From Longimicrobiales bacterium (GTDB lineage: Bacteria; Gemmatimonadota; Gemmatimonadetes; Longimicrobiales; Gaopeijiaceae): a stretch of DNA of 38,097 bases. The notes beneath the pieces were generated by a model. That model was not told the origin of the DNA. It was given only the letters and a program-made list of their open reading frames with translations, and made no database searches. Shown here in pieces: positions 27,501 to 37,960 of the stretch (within the stretch, counting starts at the first letter, position 1; each line of letters begins with the position of its first letter). Position numbers and translations under genes: made by a program. Where the stretch lies: positions 1 through 38,097 of the forward strand of contig JAPKDG010000018.1 in assembly GCA_028822645.1 (NCBI GenBank), read 5' to 3'.

Positions 27501-28860
27501 GAGTTGGAGCTCTATTGAGGAGCACAGGGTGATCCTTGATTATATCTTCCAAAACCTCATAAACCTTGGGATCGTTCCTTTCAACTATTCGCTTCGCTCT
27601 TTTTACCGTCTCTGCTTCACCACGTTTCTCTAATTCGTGGATAATGAAAGGCTTGAACAACTCCACCGCCATCGCTTTGGGAAGTCCGCACTGATGCAAC
27701 TTTAGCTCAGGACCAACCACAATAACGGATCTTCCAGAGTAATCTACCCGCTTGCCTAGCAAATTCTGACGGAATCGTCCTTGCTTGCCCTTCAACATAT
27801 CAGACAAGGATTTCAGGGGTCGTTTGCCTCTCCCCCTGATTGCCTTAGAACGACGACCATTGTCGAAAAGTGCATCCACTGCTTCTTGCAACATACGTTT
27901 CTCATTGCGAAGTATGACTTCTGGCGCACGCATGGACATCAATTTTTTTAAGCGATTATTTCTGTTGATCACTCGCCTATAAAGATCATTAAGATCAGAA
28001 GTAGCGAATCTACCTCCATCTAACGGAACTAAAGGCCGCAGATCGGGAGGGATAACTGGAATAACATCCATGACCATCCACTCGGGAAGATTTTTGGTCC
28101 CTCCAGCATCACCAGATTTGCGAAGAGCGTCTACCACTTTCAAACGCTTGAGTTTCTTCTTTTTCCGATGTTGTGATGTTTCTGTAGCAATTGATTTGCG
28201 AAGCCAAACTGCTAACCTTTGCAGGCCTTCACCGTCAGAGTTTCGGAGATGTATCTTTCGCTCGGGACTATCAAGTATCTTCAAAAGAGACCGAACCCCC
28301 TCGGCCCCAATTTCAGCATTAAAAGTCTCATCGCCTTCTTCGCGAGATTTTACACGTAAATCATAATATTCGTCTTCATCGAGCAGCTCTAGGAATTCAA
28401 CATCTTGCTTTCCAGGGTGTACTACTACATAGGATGCATAGTAGATAACCTTCTCTAAGTCTCTCAAAGACATCCCCACCAGATATCCCAATTGACTCGG
28501 AAGAGTTTTGAAAAACCAGATATGACAGATTGGAACAGCGAGTTCTATGTGCCCCATCCTCTCACGTCGAACCTTGGAGAGAGTGACTTCCACTCCACAA
28601 CGGTCGCAAACATGACCTCTAAATCGAATCCGCTTGAACTTGCCACAGTGGCACTCCCAATCTTTGACTGGGCCAAAAATCCTTTCACAAAACAAGCCAT
28701 CTCTTTCAGGCTTAAATGAACGATAGTTGATGGTTTCCGGCTTGATCACTTCACCGAAAGACCAGGAATAAATATCCTGTGGTGAAGCAATCTTGATCTG
28801 TATAAAATCAAAGTCGGCGGCTTTGTGATCTTTATCTCTGGATTTGGGAAAATCAATCAT
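24529..28860 (-). CDS. rpoC: DNA-directed RNA polymerase subunit beta'
   Basis: A 1443-residue beta' subunit. The N-terminal zinc ribbon uses Cys70, Cys72, Cys85 and Cys88. The catalytic NADFDGD is at 483-489, giving Asp485, Asp487 and Asp489 that hold the active-site Mg. The second zinc site includes Cys933, Cys940 and Cys943 ([11 protein letters not shown]). The trigger-loop region ([62 protein letters not shown]) is intact. The length is near that of E. coli, with no obvious large insertion. It follows rpoB by 9 nt. Confidence 0.99.
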   Translation of the reverse strand: MIDFPKSRDKDHKAADFDFIQIKIASPQDIYSWSFGEVIKPETINYRSFKPERDGLFCERIFGPVKDWECHCGKFKRIRFRGHVCDRCGVEVTLSKVRRERMGHIELAVPICHIWFFKTLPSQLGYLVGMSLRDLEKVIYYASYVVVHPGKQDVEFLELLDEDEYYDLRVKSREEGDETFNAEIGAEGVRSLLKILDSPERKIHLRNSDGEGLQRLAVWLRKSIATETSQHRKKKKLKRLKVVDALRKSGDAGGTKNLPEWMVMDVIPVIPPDLRPLVPLDGGRFATSDLNDLYRRVINRNNRLKKLMSMRAPEVILRNEKRMLQEAVDALFDNGRRSKAIRGRGKRPLKSLSDMLKGKQGRFRQNLLGKRVDYSGRSVIVVGPELKLHQCGLPKAMAVELFKPFIIHELEKRGEAETVKRAKRIVERNDPKVYEVLEDIIKDHPVLLNRAPTLHRLGIQAFEPVLVEGKAIRIHPLVCAAFNADFDGDQMAVHVPLSFEAQLEARVLMLSSNNILLPSNGRPVTAPSQDMVIGAYYLTKPTLDVSDVEVVATNENANPSVRSEAERKLGQIFKDAPWMSSFAEIEMGLDSGRFKFSSICNWWVSENPEGNQANTNSGAWHRTTVGRVLFNSIIPSVLGFHNNTFGKKELGDLIFECFTDVGLSATTEFLDLMKDFGFRYATMGGVSVGIADLEVPDEKAAILSEATEQVARFQDAYDSGYISNGERYNKVIDTWTHANNDVSSAMVSRLERSQDGFNPVYMMMTSGARGNRDQMRQLAGMRGLMAKPQKKLTGGIGEIIESPIRANFREGLSVVEYFISTHGARKGLADTALKTADAGYLTRRLVDVAQDCTITQEDCGTILGIDMEALKEGEDIIEPLHERIVGNVAAEAVHDPIDGEKIIDAGELILEEKSAAVETAGILEVKIRSALTCEAKRGLCQLCYGRNLSTMKLVDIGEAVGILAAQSIGEPGTQLTLRTFHIGGTAVRIAAQTERKSKFDAVIGLERVTVVKNQDKNDKDNFGSNVVTSRDGELVLKTSEGQVRSKLRVPYGAILAVKEGSKVKALDILFKWDPYAEPMIADVGGVIKFVDLVDNQTMQEEFDESTGRRQTTVIEDRSKKLHPTIQICKKTKKGESLREFIVAIGANLLVSDGDEVRPGETIAKIGREVYKTRDITGGLPRIVELFEARRPKDPAVLAEIDGQVSFGDIKRGKREVVVTPELDSEEERTYLVPIGKHMRAHGGDHVRAGDKLSEGPINPHDILKVLGPRKVQEHLLNEVQEVYRLQGVKINDKHIAVMVRQMLQKVKITSPGDTDVLEGENIDRSQFRAVNRVAMDQGLKPARSEPLLLGITKASLTTESFVSAASFQETTRVLTDAAVRGAKDDLRGLKENIIIGHLIPAGTGVHRFQDVEFVVDQSFYEEEILPLTDPGGLFADAEGLVAG

Positions 28861-28869
28861 AATTATTCT

Positions 28870-31800
28870 CTATTCCTCGCGACCTAACGTGACATCCAAC
28901 CCCAGTGCTTGCAATTCTTTAACGAGCACGTTGAAGGACTCTGGTATCCCTGGCTTGGGCAGGTTGTCCCCTTTTACAATGGCTTCATATACTTTCGAAC
29001 GACCAGTAACATCATCGGACTTAACAGTAAGTATCTCTTGTAAGGTGTGAGCTGCACCGTAGGCCTCTAAGGCCCACACTTCCATTTCTCCGAAGCGCTG
29101 ACCCCCAAATTGAGCTTTTCCTGCTAAAGGCTGTTGAGTGACAAGAGAATACGGACCGATACTGCGGGCGTGAATTTTATCATCAACCAGGTGACTCAAT
29201 TTCAACATGTAGATCATCCCTACTGTTACAGGAAAATCGAATTCTCTCCCAGTCCTTCCGTCACGCAACATAACTTTTCCATTTGGGAAAATTCTTGCTT
29301 CGTCCATAATTTCAAAAGCTGCTGCATCAAGCCCACTCATTAACTTCTTACTTGAGGCCAAAGCTCCTACAGCAGGAAACGCCTCACTCAATTCTTTGTT
29401 CTTGCGGGCAGCTAACTCTTCTCCCGCTTTCAAAAGATAATCTTTCAAGGAATGGAAGAATGAGCCCTGATCTTTGGACATCTTGAGTCCCAGGAAAGAG
29501 TCTATTGTCCCACCGATTCCTCGTTCTGCTGAATCAGCGCCACTGCCATCCTCTACAGCGCCACTGCCATCTCCTTCCAAGCCTTTTAAAAGCTCTACAA
29601 GTTCAACAGTTCTAGTTGAATCAATGACTGGCATTTCACTCTTGATATCCAACCCTTCATGAGCCCACCGTAAAGCCGCGAGCTTCAGAAGCAGCCCTAC
29701 TTCACTTTCAGAAGCTCCGTGGAAAACCGGTGTCTTAGATTCAAAGCCCAATATTTTACCAACGAGACCCAAGTGCGTCTCAAGGACCTGGCCCACATTC
29801 ATCCGGGAGGGCACGCCCAAAGGATTAAGTACTATATCAACTGGTGTGCCATCTGGGAGAAATGGCATGTCTTCATCCGGAGCGATCCTTGCAATGATAC
29901 CTTTGTTTCCGTGGCGCCCTGCCATTTTATCTCCAACAGCTATTTTCCGTTTTTCTGCGACATACACCTTTACGAGTTGCACTACTCCCGGCGGCAACTC
30001 ATCTGGCTTAAAGACCCTATCGATTTGCTCTTCTGTTTTTTCCCGAACAGTATCGATTCGACTCTTCGCTCCTTCAACCAGATTGCGAATTTTCAGGTTT
30101 TTATCTTTGTTTGTGACTTTCAGTGTATCCAAATCCAATTTGGAAAACTCTAGCTCGTACAGAGCTGATTTAGTCAATTTAGTACCTTCTTCAACCATCG
30201 GTTCGACGGTATTTTTTTTCAAAGCAAGGGTAACTGTCTGTTTCTGGAGAATCTCCCTAAGCTCCTCATCTCGAGCTGCACTCACCCGCCGAACTTCTTC
30301 CCTCTCCCAACCACGAAGCTCTCCAATTCTAAGACCGTGTTCTTTCTCCAATAAAGGATCATCTATACGACGTGAAAAAATCTTAGCATCAATCACCGTA
30401 CCACTGACTCCTGGTGGGACACGCAAAGATGAATCTTTAACATCTTTGGCCATTTCTCCGAAAATCGCTGTCAACAATTTTTCTTCAGGAGAAAGTTCTG
30501 TTTCGCCCTTAGGGGTGATCTTACCAACGAGAATGTCTCCGCTAGAGAGGCGAGCTCCTACTCTAACAATTCCACGTTCATCCAAATTCACCAAATTTTC
30601 CTCTGAAACATTAGGAATTTCTCGGGTGATTTCTTCCATCCCTCTCTTGGTGTCCCTGACATGTAATTCAAGTTCTTGAATATGAATCGATGTGAACACA
30701 TCATCTTTGACCAGTTTCTCACTGATGACTATCGCGTCTTCATAGTTATATCCGTACCACGGCATAAATGCGACCATCACATTTCGACCCAACGCCAGTT
30801 CACCATTGTCGGTACTTGGACCATCAGCAATAATTTCGCCGCCACTTATACTTTGACCGTCCTGTACCAAGGGGCGTTGATTCATCGCAGTATCCTGGTT
30901 GGTTCTCCAGAATTTCTTGAGGCGATAATGGTCATACTGTGTCAGTTTTGCTAGAGGTTGCTCCCCACTCCCAGAATTGACATTTCCAGTGTCAATCACA
31001 ATCTGGTCAGCAGTTACATCGACAACTTTCCCGCCACGCTTTGCTGTGACCACGGCTCCAGAATCTTTGGCAATCTTGAATTCTAGTCCAGTCCCTACCA
31101 ATGGTGCATCAGGATACAGCAATGGAACTGCCTGCCTCTGCATATTCGAACCCATCAACGCCCTATTGGCATCATCATGTTCCAGGAAGGGGATGAGTGC
31201 AGCAGCTATGGATACGAGTTGATCAGGAGCCACATCCATATATTGAATCTCTTGGGGCTCTAGTAAAGGAAAATCTCCCTTCTCTCGACATAGTACTAAT
31301 TCATTAACAAAGTTCCCCTTGTCATCCAGAGGAGCACTGGCTTGAGCTATTCGCACATCTTCCTCTTCGTTAGCCGAAAGCCATTCTATCTCAGTAGTAA
31401 CTTTCCCCTTGACTACTTTTCTATAAGGTGTCTCGATAAACCCAAGATCATTGACACGACCGTAGGTAGTAAGAGAAGATATGAGTCCGATATTCGGGCC
31501 TTCAGGTGTCTCGATGGGACACATTCTTCCGTAGTGGGAATAATGCACGTCACGTACCTCGAAACCGGCACGTTCCCGAGTCAAGCCGCCTGGACCCAAT
31601 GCAGACAATCTTCTTTTATGCGTCATTTCAGCCAGCGGATTAGTTTGATCCATAAACTGACTTAATTGTGAAGATCCGAAAAAAGCTTGGATGACCGCAG
31701 AAACAGTCCGAGCATTTACAAGGTCGTCTATTTTTATCTTTTCTACATCAGTATTAATAGCCATCCGCTCTCTAACCAATCGAGCCATCCTAGCAAGCCC

Positions 31801-33075
31801 AACAGAAAACTGATTTGCTATCAATTCGCCCACCGTCCGCACTCTTCGATTACCCAAGTGATCGATATCATCGGTCACTCCTTTGCCGCCACTGAGTTCA
31901 ATCAGATACCGGATGATTTCAACAAAATCCTCTTTGGTCAGCACCGTTTCATGAGTTGGAGCATCTACACCCAAACGTTTGTTGATCTTATAACGCCCAA
32001 CACGACCCAAGTCATATCTCCTGGGGTCAAAGAATACGCTCGATAGAGCGAGGCGTGCAGTCTCCACATTAGGTGAATCGCCTGGTCTCAGCAATGAATA
32101 TATTGCTTCCAGAGCTTCCTCTTCAGAAGAAGTCGGATCTTTTTTTAGAGTGTTTTTGACCACTGAGCTAGCAACACGTCCATCATTTTGTTCACGGCTG
32201 TAGATTTGAATTTTTTTGTACCCCAACCGCTCGATTTGATCTGCTATCTCATCGTCGATCTCAGTAGAGGTTTCGACCAGAACTTCCCCTGTCTCGCGAT
32301 CCACTATTTCTTCGGCAAGAACTGATCCAATGATTTTTTTATTCCCTTGGTTATCTACAATTCTAGGATCTACAGTATTTTTTATAAAAAATAGTTCGTA
32401 AATATCTGAGTCCTCACCGTGTCCAAAGGCACGGAGTAGGGCAGTGGCTGGAAATTTCTTTTTCTTATCAATATGTACATAACAAACATCATTTATATCA
32501 ATTTTGAATTCTACCCAAGAACCCCTAAAAGGAATAATCCTAGAACTATGCAACTTAGATCCGTTTGGATGCACGCTTTCTTCAAATACGACCCCTGGAG
32601 ATCTATGCAACTGACTCACAACAACTCGCTCGGCCCCATTTATGACGAAAGTCCCAAGGTCAGTCAGAAGTGGGAGCTCCCCGAGATAAACTTCCTTCTC
32701 TATTATGTCAGCCGGTTGCTTCTCAGAATCGGATCCTTTTTCACTTTCAGTCTCCCACACGATGAGTCGCAGTTTGGCTTTGAGTGGAGAAGCATAAGTC
32801 ATATCTCTCTCAATGCACTCTTCCACAGAATATTTTGGAGTACCCAAAGAGGCCGAAATGAATTCGAGTGTCAATTTTTCACTCGCATCAGTAATCGGAA
32901 AAACTTCGCCAAATATGCGATCAAATCCGAAATCCCATCTTTGGGTCGGTTCCTTCTCAGAGTTCACTAACTTGTTGAAAGATTCAACCTGAATGTCCAA
33001 CAAGTTGGGCATGGGCATTATAGACTGCAGTTTGCTGAAACTGACTACCGGACGAGCATCATTCCTAGTATCCAA
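28870..33075 (-). CDS. rpoB: DNA-directed RNA polymerase subunit beta, with C-terminal insertion
   Basis: A 1401-residue beta subunit. The rifampicin region [29 protein letters not shown] has Asp476, His486 and Ser491 matching E. coli Asp516, His526 and Ser531, so it looks wild type. [12 protein letters not shown] is at about 1047-1058. Between FHGASESE and [12 protein letters not shown] (roughly residues 1125-1265) there are about 125 residues more than in E. coli, including [12 protein letters not shown]. The C-terminal [18 protein letters not shown] is normal. The start is TTG at 33075, with AGGGGG 8 nt upstream; no in-frame ATG or GTG fits. Confidence 0.98.
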   Translation of the reverse strand: MDTRNDARPVVSFSKLQSIMPMPNLLDIQVESFNKLVNSEKEPTQRWDFGFDRIFGEVFPITDASEKLTLEFISASLGTPKYSVEECIERDMTYASPLKAKLRLIVWETESEKGSDSEKQPADIIEKEVYLGELPLLTDLGTFVINGAERVVVSQLHRSPGVVFEESVHPNGSKLHSSRIIPFRGSWVEFKIDINDVCYVHIDKKKKFPATALLRAFGHGEDSDIYELFFIKNTVDPRIVDNQGNKKIIGSVLAEEIVDRETGEVLVETSTEIDDEIADQIERLGYKKIQIYSREQNDGRVASSVVKNTLKKDPTSSEEEALEAIYSLLRPGDSPNVETARLALSSVFFDPRRYDLGRVGRYKINKRLGVDAPTHETVLTKEDFVEIIRYLIELSGGKGVTDDIDHLGNRRVRTVGELIANQFSVGLARMARLVRERMAINTDVEKIKIDDLVNARTVSAVIQAFFGSSQLSQFMDQTNPLAEMTHKRRLSALGPGGLTRERAGFEVRDVHYSHYGRMCPIETPEGPNIGLISSLTTYGRVNDLGFIETPYRKVVKGKVTTEIEWLSANEEEDVRIAQASAPLDDKGNFVNELVLCREKGDFPLLEPQEIQYMDVAPDQLVSIAAALIPFLEHDDANRALMGSNMQRQAVPLLYPDAPLVGTGLEFKIAKDSGAVVTAKRGGKVVDVTADQIVIDTGNVNSGSGEQPLAKLTQYDHYRLKKFWRTNQDTAMNQRPLVQDGQSISGGEIIADGPSTDNGELALGRNVMVAFMPWYGYNYEDAIVISEKLVKDDVFTSIHIQELELHVRDTKRGMEEITREIPNVSEENLVNLDERGIVRVGARLSSGDILVGKITPKGETELSPEEKLLTAIFGEMAKDVKDSSLRVPPGVSGTVIDAKIFSRRIDDPLLEKEHGLRIGELRGWEREEVRRVSAARDEELREILQKQTVTLALKKNTVEPMVEEGTKLTKSALYELEFSKLDLDTLKVTNKDKNLKIRNLVEGAKSRIDTVREKTEEQIDRVFKPDELPPGVVQLVKVYVAEKRKIAVGDKMAGRHGNKGIIARIAPDEDMPFLPDGTPVDIVLNPLGVPSRMNVGQVLETHLGLVGKILGFESKTPVFHGASESEVGLLLKLAALRWAHEGLDIKSEMPVIDSTRTVELVELLKGLEGDGSGAVEDGSGADSAERGIGGTIDSFLGLKMSKDQGSFFHSLKDYLLKAGEELAARKNKELSEAFPAVGALASSKKLMSGLDAAAFEIMDEARIFPNGKVMLRDGRTGREFDFPVTVGMIYMLKLSHLVDDKIHARSIGPYSLVTQQPLAGKAQFGGQRFGEMEVWALEAYGAAHTLQEILTVKSDDVTGRSKVYEAIVKGDNLPKPGIPESFNVLVKELQALGLDVTLGREE
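29535..29576. repeat. 21-nt-offset direct repeat inside rpoB
   Basis: The 16-mer CAGCGCCACTGCCATC occurs at 29535-29550 and again at 29556-29571, an offset of 21 nt, exactly seven codons. It encodes DGSGA twice ([13 protein letters not shown]) within the extra segment of the beta subunit. The repeat keeps frame, so it looks like a recent tandem duplication in a tolerant surface loop. Confidence 0.9.
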
Positions 33076-33280
33076 GGGTTTTTCCCCCTGCTAGCACCCA
33101 CCCATAGGGCGAGGCCGCATAAAAAGGTTGACTATAGAAACAGAGTTTTAGAAAAGTGATAGATACACCAAGCCAGAGGGCTTTATAGCAACAGATAGCC
33201 CTGGTGTGGGAGATCACTAACATCCCAATACTCATCTTACATCTCTCGAATAATCCGAGAGGCTGCTTAATAGATATAGT
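33076..33280 (-). promoter_or_regulatory. rplL-rpoB intergenic region with two RNA hairpins
   Basis: On the minus strand a 6-bp hairpin with a 7-nt loop lies at 33261-33243 (CTCTCG/CGAGAG). A larger one lies at 33207-33165: outer stem ACACCA/TGGTGT, inner stem GGGCT/AGCCC, a 7-nt bulge and a 14-nt loop. No T-run follows either. In E. coli this gap contains a partial terminator and an RNase III site that set rpoB relative to rplL; a similar role here is inference. Confidence 0.5.
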
Positions 33281-33658
33281 TTATTTCAGGGCTACTGTAG
33301 CGCCCTGTTCTTCCAATTTAGTTTTAATTTGTTCAGCCTCGTCTTTTCCGACGCCTTCCTTGACTGTGCTAGGAGCGTTATCAACTAGCTCCTTGGCCTC
33401 TTTCAAGCCGAGTGTTGTTACCTCTCGGACTGCCTTGATGACTTGAATTTTTTTGCCACCTATTCCTTCTAGGATGACGTCGAATTCGTCTTTTTCTTCA
33501 GCGACTTCAGCTGATGCCTGATCGGCCCCAGCCATAGCGACTGGAGCTGCAACTGCTGTCACATTAAATTTTTCCTTGAATACGTCAACAAACTCCGACA
33601 ATTCAAGAACTGTCATGTTACCGATAGTTTCGAGAAGTTTCTCTTGATCCGTAGCCAT
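33281..33658 (-). CDS. rplL: 50S ribosomal protein L7/L12
   Basis: A 125-residue stalk protein that recruits elongation factors. The N-terminal dimerisation and L10-binding helices (1 to about 35), an Ala-rich hinge with [20 protein letters not shown] (about 36-55), and the C-terminal domain [39 protein letters not shown] are complete. It lies 87 nt after rplJ, in a gap with an 18-bp palindrome, which may help raise L12 output above that of L10. Confidence 0.98.
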   Translation of the reverse strand: MATDQEKLLETIGNMTVLELSEFVDVFKEKFNVTAVAAPVAMAGADQASAEVAEEKDEFDVILEGIGGKKIQVIKAVREVTTLGLKEAKELVDNAPSTVKEGVGKDEAEQIKTKLEEQGATVALK

Positions 33659-33682
33659 TCTGTCGGCTTTCCTCCTGGTTCA

Positions 33683-33700
33683 ACTGACTTTAAAGTCAGT
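33683..33700. repeat. 18-bp perfect palindrome between rplJ and rplL
   Basis: ACTGACTTTAAAGTCAGT reads the same on both strands. In RNA it would form a 6-bp ACTGAC/GTCAGT stem with a TTTAAA loop. It lies 25 nt upstream of the rplL ATG and does not have a T-run, so it is not a normal terminator. A processing site or protein-binding site is possible. Confidence 0.7.
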
Positions 33701-33745
33701 ATTAGGGAACTAAAAATTCCTGGTGATCATATATAACGAGATTAT

Positions 33746-34276
33746 TCACTGAACCTCGCCTTCCTGCTTAGTATTTAAAGCTTCCAGAAGACCCGACATT
33801 TCCTGGATTTTTGCTTCAAACACCCCTGCTAAAGCAACCATAGGTGCCTCCATAGCTCCGACAGCCGTTGCCAATAACACATCTCTAGTAGGCAATTTCG
33901 CTAACCGCCCAAGTTCTTCAGCGGACAGAACATCTTCACCTAAAATGCCAAGCTTAAAAGTTGGCCTATCCTCATGTTCCTGACTAAACTCTGACACAGC
34001 CCTTGCAGGCTCCACTACGTCTCCAGAACTAAGAATTACTCCTGTAGGTCCAGAGTACACTTCGCTAATATCCGGCAAGCCTATTTCTTTCACGGCCAAT
34101 TTCAGTAGTCGATTCTTAACCACTATATATTCTGCACCTGAGTTGCGTATCTGCCTCCTCAGATCAGTAATTTCCTTGACGTTCAAACCTGAGAAATCCG
34201 TGAAAAATACTGCCGAGGCCGCACGAACTTTGTGTCCAAATTCTTCTATGAAAACTTTCTTGTCGGCACGATTCAT
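33746..34276 (-). CDS. rplJ: 50S ribosomal protein L10
   Basis: A 176-residue L10, the base of the stalk that holds L7/L12 dimers. VFFTDFSGLNVKEITDLRRQIRNSGAEYIVVKNRLLKLAV is typical, and the C-terminal helix that binds L12 (about 135-170) is present. It starts 2 nt after rplA, so there is no room for the L10-leader RNA found before rplJ in many bacteria. Confidence 0.97.
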   Translation of the reverse strand: MNRADKKVFIEEFGHKVRAASAVFFTDFSGLNVKEITDLRRQIRNSGAEYIVVKNRLLKLAVKEIGLPDISEVYSGPTGVILSSGDVVEPARAVSEFSQEHEDRPTFKLGILGEDVLSAEELGRLAKLPTRDVLLATAVGAMEAPMVALAGVFEAKIQEMSGLLEALNTKQEGEVQ

Positions 34277-34278
34277 TT

Positions 34279-34974
34279 CTATGCCCCAGTAAAGACGTTC
34301 AGGTCAACGGCCACACCTGGGCCCATTGTACTAGATACTGTGACATTTTTCATATATTTCCCCTTAGCAGTCGCAGGCTTAGCCTTGAGGATGGATTCCA
34401 ACACAGCAACCAGATTCTCGCTGAGATGTTCAGGTGCGAAGGAAACTCGTCCGATAGGAGCATGAATGTTCCCTGTCTTATCAACCCTGTATTCGATTTT
34501 TCCTGCCTTGATCTCGCTCACTGCTCTCGATATATCGAAAGTTACAGTTCCACCTTTGGGAGTTGGCATAAGCCCTCTTGGACCCAGAATTTTACCCAAG
34601 GGACCCACCTTGCTCATTAAGTCAGGGGTCGCCACACAAACATCGAAATCTAGCCAGCCGTTCTGGATCTTTTCGACATACTCCACTCCGACATAATCGG
34701 CTCCAGCCTCCTGAGCCTCAGTCTCTTTCTCTCCCTGTGCAATAACTAATACCCTAACCGACTTTCCTGTTCCGTGAGGCAAAACTACTGTTCCCCTAAC
34801 GACTTGCTCAGCCTTTCTCGGGTCGACCCCCAAACAAGCTGAAAGATCAACACTTTCATCGAATTTGGCCGAAGCCAGATCTTTTACCATCTGAACAGCT
34901 TCGTCAGGCTTAAATTGAATCCCCGAAGGGATTTTCTCTTTCGCGGACCGAAATCTTTTTCCGTGTTTCGACAT
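34279..34974 (-). CDS. rplA: 50S ribosomal protein L1
   Basis: A 231-residue L1 of the mobile stalk that guides E-site tRNA release. [12 protein letters not shown], the [35 protein letters not shown] segment, and the signature [19 protein letters not shown] are present. In E. coli L1 represses its own operon by binding the leader before rplK. Here rplA has its own 152-nt leader with a hairpin. Confidence 0.98.
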   Translation of the reverse strand: MSKHGKRFRSAKEKIPSGIQFKPDEAVQMVKDLASAKFDESVDLSACLGVDPRKAEQVVRGTVVLPHGTGKSVRVLVIAQGEKETEAQEAGADYVGVEYVEKIQNGWLDFDVCVATPDLMSKVGPLGKILGPRGLMPTPKGGTVTFDISRAVSEIKAGKIEYRVDKTGNIHAPIGRVSFAPEHLSENLVAVLESILKAKPATAKGKYMKNVTVSSTMGPGVAVDLNVFTGA

Positions 34975-35001
34975 TAGTTCAGAACCGACTAGTTCACCCT
35001 T

Positions 35002-35029
35002 CCACTCCGTGGCGGTTCACATGGAGTGG
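35002..35029 (-). promoter_or_regulatory. hairpin in the rplK-rplA leader
   Basis: On the minus strand CCACTCC-AT-GTG pairs with CAC-GGAGTGG across a 6-nt loop: a 10-bp stem with a two-base bulge. It ends about 28 nt before the rplA ATG and has no T-run after it. A regulatory RNA element, possibly for L1 autoregulation, is one reading, but I cannot match it to the known L1 target. Confidence 0.45.
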
Positions 35030-35126
35030 TTTAACGGATTTTATCCTATCTTCAAATCTAACATAACTGAAATAGAAATATAGACTCTATCTCTTCAAAG
35101 TTTACAGGGCACCAACCTATAAATTC

Positions 35127-35549
35127 CTAGCCCACCTCAATGCCCATAGATCTGGCGCTTCCAGACAACATCTTAACTGCAGCCTCTAAATCATTAGCGT
35201 TCAAATCTTCCATCTTTAACTCAGCAATCTCTTCTAACTGCTTCCGCGTAACCTTCCCCACCTTGTCGCGGTTAGGCTCTCCAGATGCTTTCGGAAGTCC
35301 AGCGGCCTTCTTTATCAAAAAAGAAGCTGGTGGACTTTTGGTGATGAAAGAAAAGGAACGATCAGCATAAACGGTTATTTCAACAGGAATAATAGTCCCA
35401 TTTTGTTGCTGGGTTTTAGCATTAAACTGCTTACAGAATTCCATTATGTTAACTTGCTGTTGCCCCAAAGCCGGACCCACAGGGGGTGCTGGACTAGCTT
35501 GACCCCCAGGGATATGCAGCTTTATCAGACCAGCTACTCTTTTCGCCAT
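35127..35549 (-). CDS. rplK: 50S ribosomal protein L11
   Basis: A 140-residue L11 of the GTPase-associated centre, needed for RelA-type stringent sensing and the target site of thiostrepton. [38 protein letters not shown], the central [19 protein letters not shown] segment and the end [14 protein letters not shown] are typical. It lies 40 nt after nusG and 152 nt before rplA on the transcript. Confidence 0.98.
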   Translation of the reverse strand: MAKRVAGLIKLHIPGGQASPAPPVGPALGQQQVNIMEFCKQFNAKTQQQNGTIIPVEITVYADRSFSFITKSPPASFLIKKAAGLPKASGEPNRDKVGKVTRKQLEEIAELKMEDLNANDLEAAVKMLSGSARSMGIEVG

Positions 35550-35589
35550 TTTCCAAACCCTATTGGTTCAATTGTTCCAAAACACTTCA

Positions 35590-36156
35590 CTAGAAGCCCT
35601 TAAGCTGAGTATAATCCAATTCTACAGAAGTCGGACGCCCAAAAAGGGAGACTTCGACCTTCACTTTTCCCTTTTCTGGATAGATTTCCTTGACGGCACC
35701 AGAAAAATCACTAAACGGACCCTGTGTAATTTCCACCACTTGATCTATATGGAAAGGAATTTCGTCGTGAGATTCACCTTCTTGTTGCTGAGTAGCGACC
35801 CCAAGAATTTTACTGATTTCATGATCCTGAAGCGGCTGGGGAGATTTCCCAGAACCCACAAATTTTATGACACCCTGGATATTGTTGACCGTATGAATAG
35901 TTCGTTCATTTAGACACATATTCACCAATACATAGCCTGGGTACAGACGCCGAGTAACAGTTATTCTTTTGCCGTTACGAATTTCAACGGCCTCCCGGGT
36001 AGGCACTACCACCCCTTGGATCTCACTGCCGTTCGGTTCCAATTCGCCATTTTTGTCGATATGTATATTTAGTAGTTTCTGCACCTTGTTCTCATGCCCA
36101 GAGTAGGTTTGAACAGCATACCACTTGGATCCGGGAGCAGCCATCGTATCTGTCAT
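35590..36156 (-). CDS. nusG: transcription termination/antitermination protein NusG
   Basis: A 188-residue NusG, which binds the RNA polymerase clamp and links it to Rho or to S10. The NGN domain has KWYAVQTYSGHENKVQKLL and YPGYVLVNM; the C-terminal KOW domain is EITQGPFSDFSGAVKEIYPEKGKVKVEVSLFGRPTSVEL. ATG 36156 begins 2 nt after the secE stop; an internal ATG at 36144 (MAAPGSKW) is also possible. Confidence 0.98.
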   Translation of the reverse strand: MTDTMAAPGSKWYAVQTYSGHENKVQKLLNIHIDKNGELEPNGSEIQGVVVPTREAVEIRNGKRITVTRRLYPGYVLVNMCLNERTIHTVNNIQGVIKFVGSGKSPQPLQDHEISKILGVATQQQEGESHDEIPFHIDQVVEITQGPFSDFSGAVKEIYPEKGKVKVEVSLFGRPTSVELDYTQLKGF

Positions 36157-36158
36157 TA

Positions 36159-36374
36159 TCAGCTAGCTCCGAAAAGTCCCATTATAAATCCGATTACCGT
36201 ACGCGATAGCACATCCATCAACCAAATGACGCCTGAAATAATAATTACGAACAAAATGACAACCAAGGTTGCGCTCTTTAATTGTTCGAAATCTGGCCAG
36301 GTAACCTTGGTTAACTCATCCCAGCATTCCTCAATGAAATTCTTGAGAGCTGTCAATTTTCCGGCTTTCTCCAT
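36159..36374 (-). CDS. secE: preprotein translocase subunit SecE
   Basis: A 71-residue single-span SecE. An amphipathic N-terminal part with LKNFIEECWDELTKVTWPDFEQLKSATLVV (the WDELTKVTWP hinge region is the SecE signature) is followed by one transmembrane segment at about 41-60. It clamps SecY. ATG 36374 is preferred to the TTG at 36380, and the gene follows rpmG by 11 nt, ahead of nusG as usual. Confidence 0.96.
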   Translation of the reverse strand: MEKAGKLTALKNFIEECWDELTKVTWPDFEQLKSATLVVILFVIIISGVIWLMDVLSRTVIGFIMGLFGAS

Positions 36375-36385
36375 TGTCAAACTCT

Positions 36386-36538
36386 TTACTTGGTTTCTTT
36401 ATGGGGAGTGTGAGTCCTACAACGAGGACAATATTTCTTGTACTCAACCCTTTCAGGATGCAGACGTTTGTTCTTCGTCTTACTATAATTTCTCTCCGCA
36501 CACTCTTGACATCCGAGTATGATTTTGTCTCGCGGCAT
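36386..36538 (-). CDS. rpmG: 50S ribosomal protein L33, zinc form
   Basis: A 50-residue gene read directly from the minus strand: [18 protein letters not shown] at the start and [14 protein letters not shown] at the end. Zinc ligands Cys10/Cys13 and Cys37/Cys40 form two CxxC pairs. ATG is at 36538-36536 and the stop TAA at 36388-36386. The rpmG-secE-nusG order is common; the tRNA-Trp that often accompanies it is absent. Confidence 0.97.
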   Translation of the reverse strand: MPRDKIILGCQECAERNYSKTKNKRLHPERVEYKKYCPRCRTHTPHKETK

Positions 36539-36570
36539 GTAGTCCCCTCGTTACCAAATCCATTTCGATC

Positions 36571-36598
36571 AGCATAGCGTAAACTTAACTACTAACAA
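36571..36598 (-). promoter_or_regulatory. weak candidate promoter for rpmG-secE-nusG
   Basis: On the minus strand TTGTTA (36598-36593) and TATGCT (36576-36571) are 16 nt apart; each matches 4 of 6 consensus bases. A start near 36564 would give a leader of about 25 nt before the rpmG ATG. The rest of the 168-nt tuf-rpmG gap holds no gene or clear terminator that I can see. Confidence 0.3.
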
Positions 36599-36706
36599 TC
36601 CTTGCGGCCAAGAAAGCATAGCACACCAAACCCTTGATCAGGTTGACGACGCCAGACACTCAGGACTTCAAGTTTTCCTTTAAAATTCTAGTTCTTAATT
36701 ATGACC

Positions 36707-37897
36707 CTACTCAATTATTTCAGTGACAACACCGGATCCGACTGTACGGCCACCTTCTCGAATAGCAAATCTCAATTGACTATCCATGGCTATGGGTGTG
36801 ATTAATTCCACTTCCATCTGCACGTTGTCACCTGGCATAACCATCTCAATACCATCGGGAAGTTTTGCTGCTCCCGTGACGTCAGTAGTCCTAAAATAGA
36901 ACTGAGGCCTATAGCCATCAAAGAATGGTGTGTGTCGGCCACCTTCATCTTTAGTGAGAACATAGACCTCACCTTTGAATTTGGTGTGGGGAGTAATCGA
37001 GCCCTTTTTAGCCAAAACCTGCCCTCTCTGAATATCTTCCTTGGCCACCCCTCTCAAGAGAAGGCCAGCATTATCGCCTGCGCGCCCTTCGTCTAGGAGT
37101 TTTCTGAACATCTCTACCCCAGTAACTGTAGTTTTTCTATCAGCACCCATCCCGACCAGATCCACTTCCTCACCCTGCTTGACGATGCCGCTCTCAATTC
37201 TACCAGTGGCCACCGTTCCACGACCGGTGATTGAGAAAACATCCTCTACTGGCATCAAGAAAGGCTTGTCGATATCTCTTTTAGGCTCAGGAATGAAGCT
37301 GTCTACAGCATCCATTAATTCCTGGATGCAATCAGCGTCCGCGCCCTCACCACCAGCCTCGAGTGCCTTGAGAGCACTACCGTGGATTATAGGTGTGTCA
37401 TCCCCAGGAAAATCGTACTCACTCAGAAGCTCTCTCACTTCTAGCTCAACCAGTTCGAGCAATTCGTCATCGTCGACCTGATCGACCTTGTTCATGAAGA
37501 CAACAACGTGAGGGACGTTAACCTGCCTAGCCAGGAGGATATGTTCTCGCGTCTGAGGCATTGGCCCATCTGCAGCACTGACCACCAAAATAGCACCATC
37601 CATCTGAGCTGCTCCCGTGATCATATTCTTCACGTAGTCAGCGTGTCCCGGGCAATCCACATGAGCGTAGTGCCGAGCTCCAGTTTCATACTCCACATGC
37701 GCGGTAGCGATAGTGATACCTCTTTCTCGCTCCTCTGGAGCTTTGTCAATCTGATCGAATGCCACCGCATCACCACCGTGCTTCTTTGCTTGGGTGATAG
37801 TGATAGCCGCAGTCAGCGTAGTCTTACCGTGATCAACATGCCCAATTGTACCGATATTTACATGTGGTTTCGTGCGTTCGAATTTCTGTTTCCCCAT
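36707..37897 (-). CDS. tuf: elongation factor Tu
   Basis: A 396-residue EF-Tu, which brings aminoacyl-tRNA to the ribosome. The G domain has GHVDHGKT at 19-26, [30 protein letters not shown] and NKVDQVD; domains 2 and 3 ([49 protein letters not shown]) are complete. Two tandem ATG codons exist; 37897 is 6 nt from the GAGG and preferred to 37900. It lies downstream of tRNA-Thr, the tufB arrangement, and is the only tuf in the window. Confidence 0.99.
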   Translation of the reverse strand: MGKQKFERTKPHVNIGTIGHVDHGKTTLTAAITITQAKKHGGDAVAFDQIDKAPEERERGITIATAHVEYETGARHYAHVDCPGHADYVKNMITGAAQMDGAILVVSAADGPMPQTREHILLARQVNVPHVVVFMNKVDQVDDDELLELVELEVRELLSEYDFPGDDTPIIHGSALKALEAGGEGADADCIQELMDAVDSFIPEPKRDIDKPFLMPVEDVFSITGRGTVATGRIESGIVKQGEEVDLVGMGADRKTTVTGVEMFRKLLDEGRAGDNAGLLLRGVAKEDIQRGQVLAKKGSITPHTKFKGEVYVLTKDEGGRHTPFFDGYRPQFYFRTTDVTGAAKLPDGIEMVMPGDNVQMEVELITPIAMDSQLRFAIREGGRTVGSGVVTEIIE

Positions 37898-37960
37898 CAT
37901 TATCCTCGCAATGTTGGACCTATGCTATATGGTCGCTGTACCGTTAAATACTCTAAAACA

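Noticed and set aside
29846-30679. Long open frame of 277 codons on the plus strand opposite rpoB
   Set aside because: It is wholly antisense to conserved rpoB coding sequence, Ser/Thr/Arg-rich in a way expected from the complement of that gene, and has no recognisable motif.
36539-36706. tRNA-Trp between tuf and secE, as found in many bacteria
   Set aside because: No cloverleaf can be drawn in this gap; only a weak promoter-like pair is seen.
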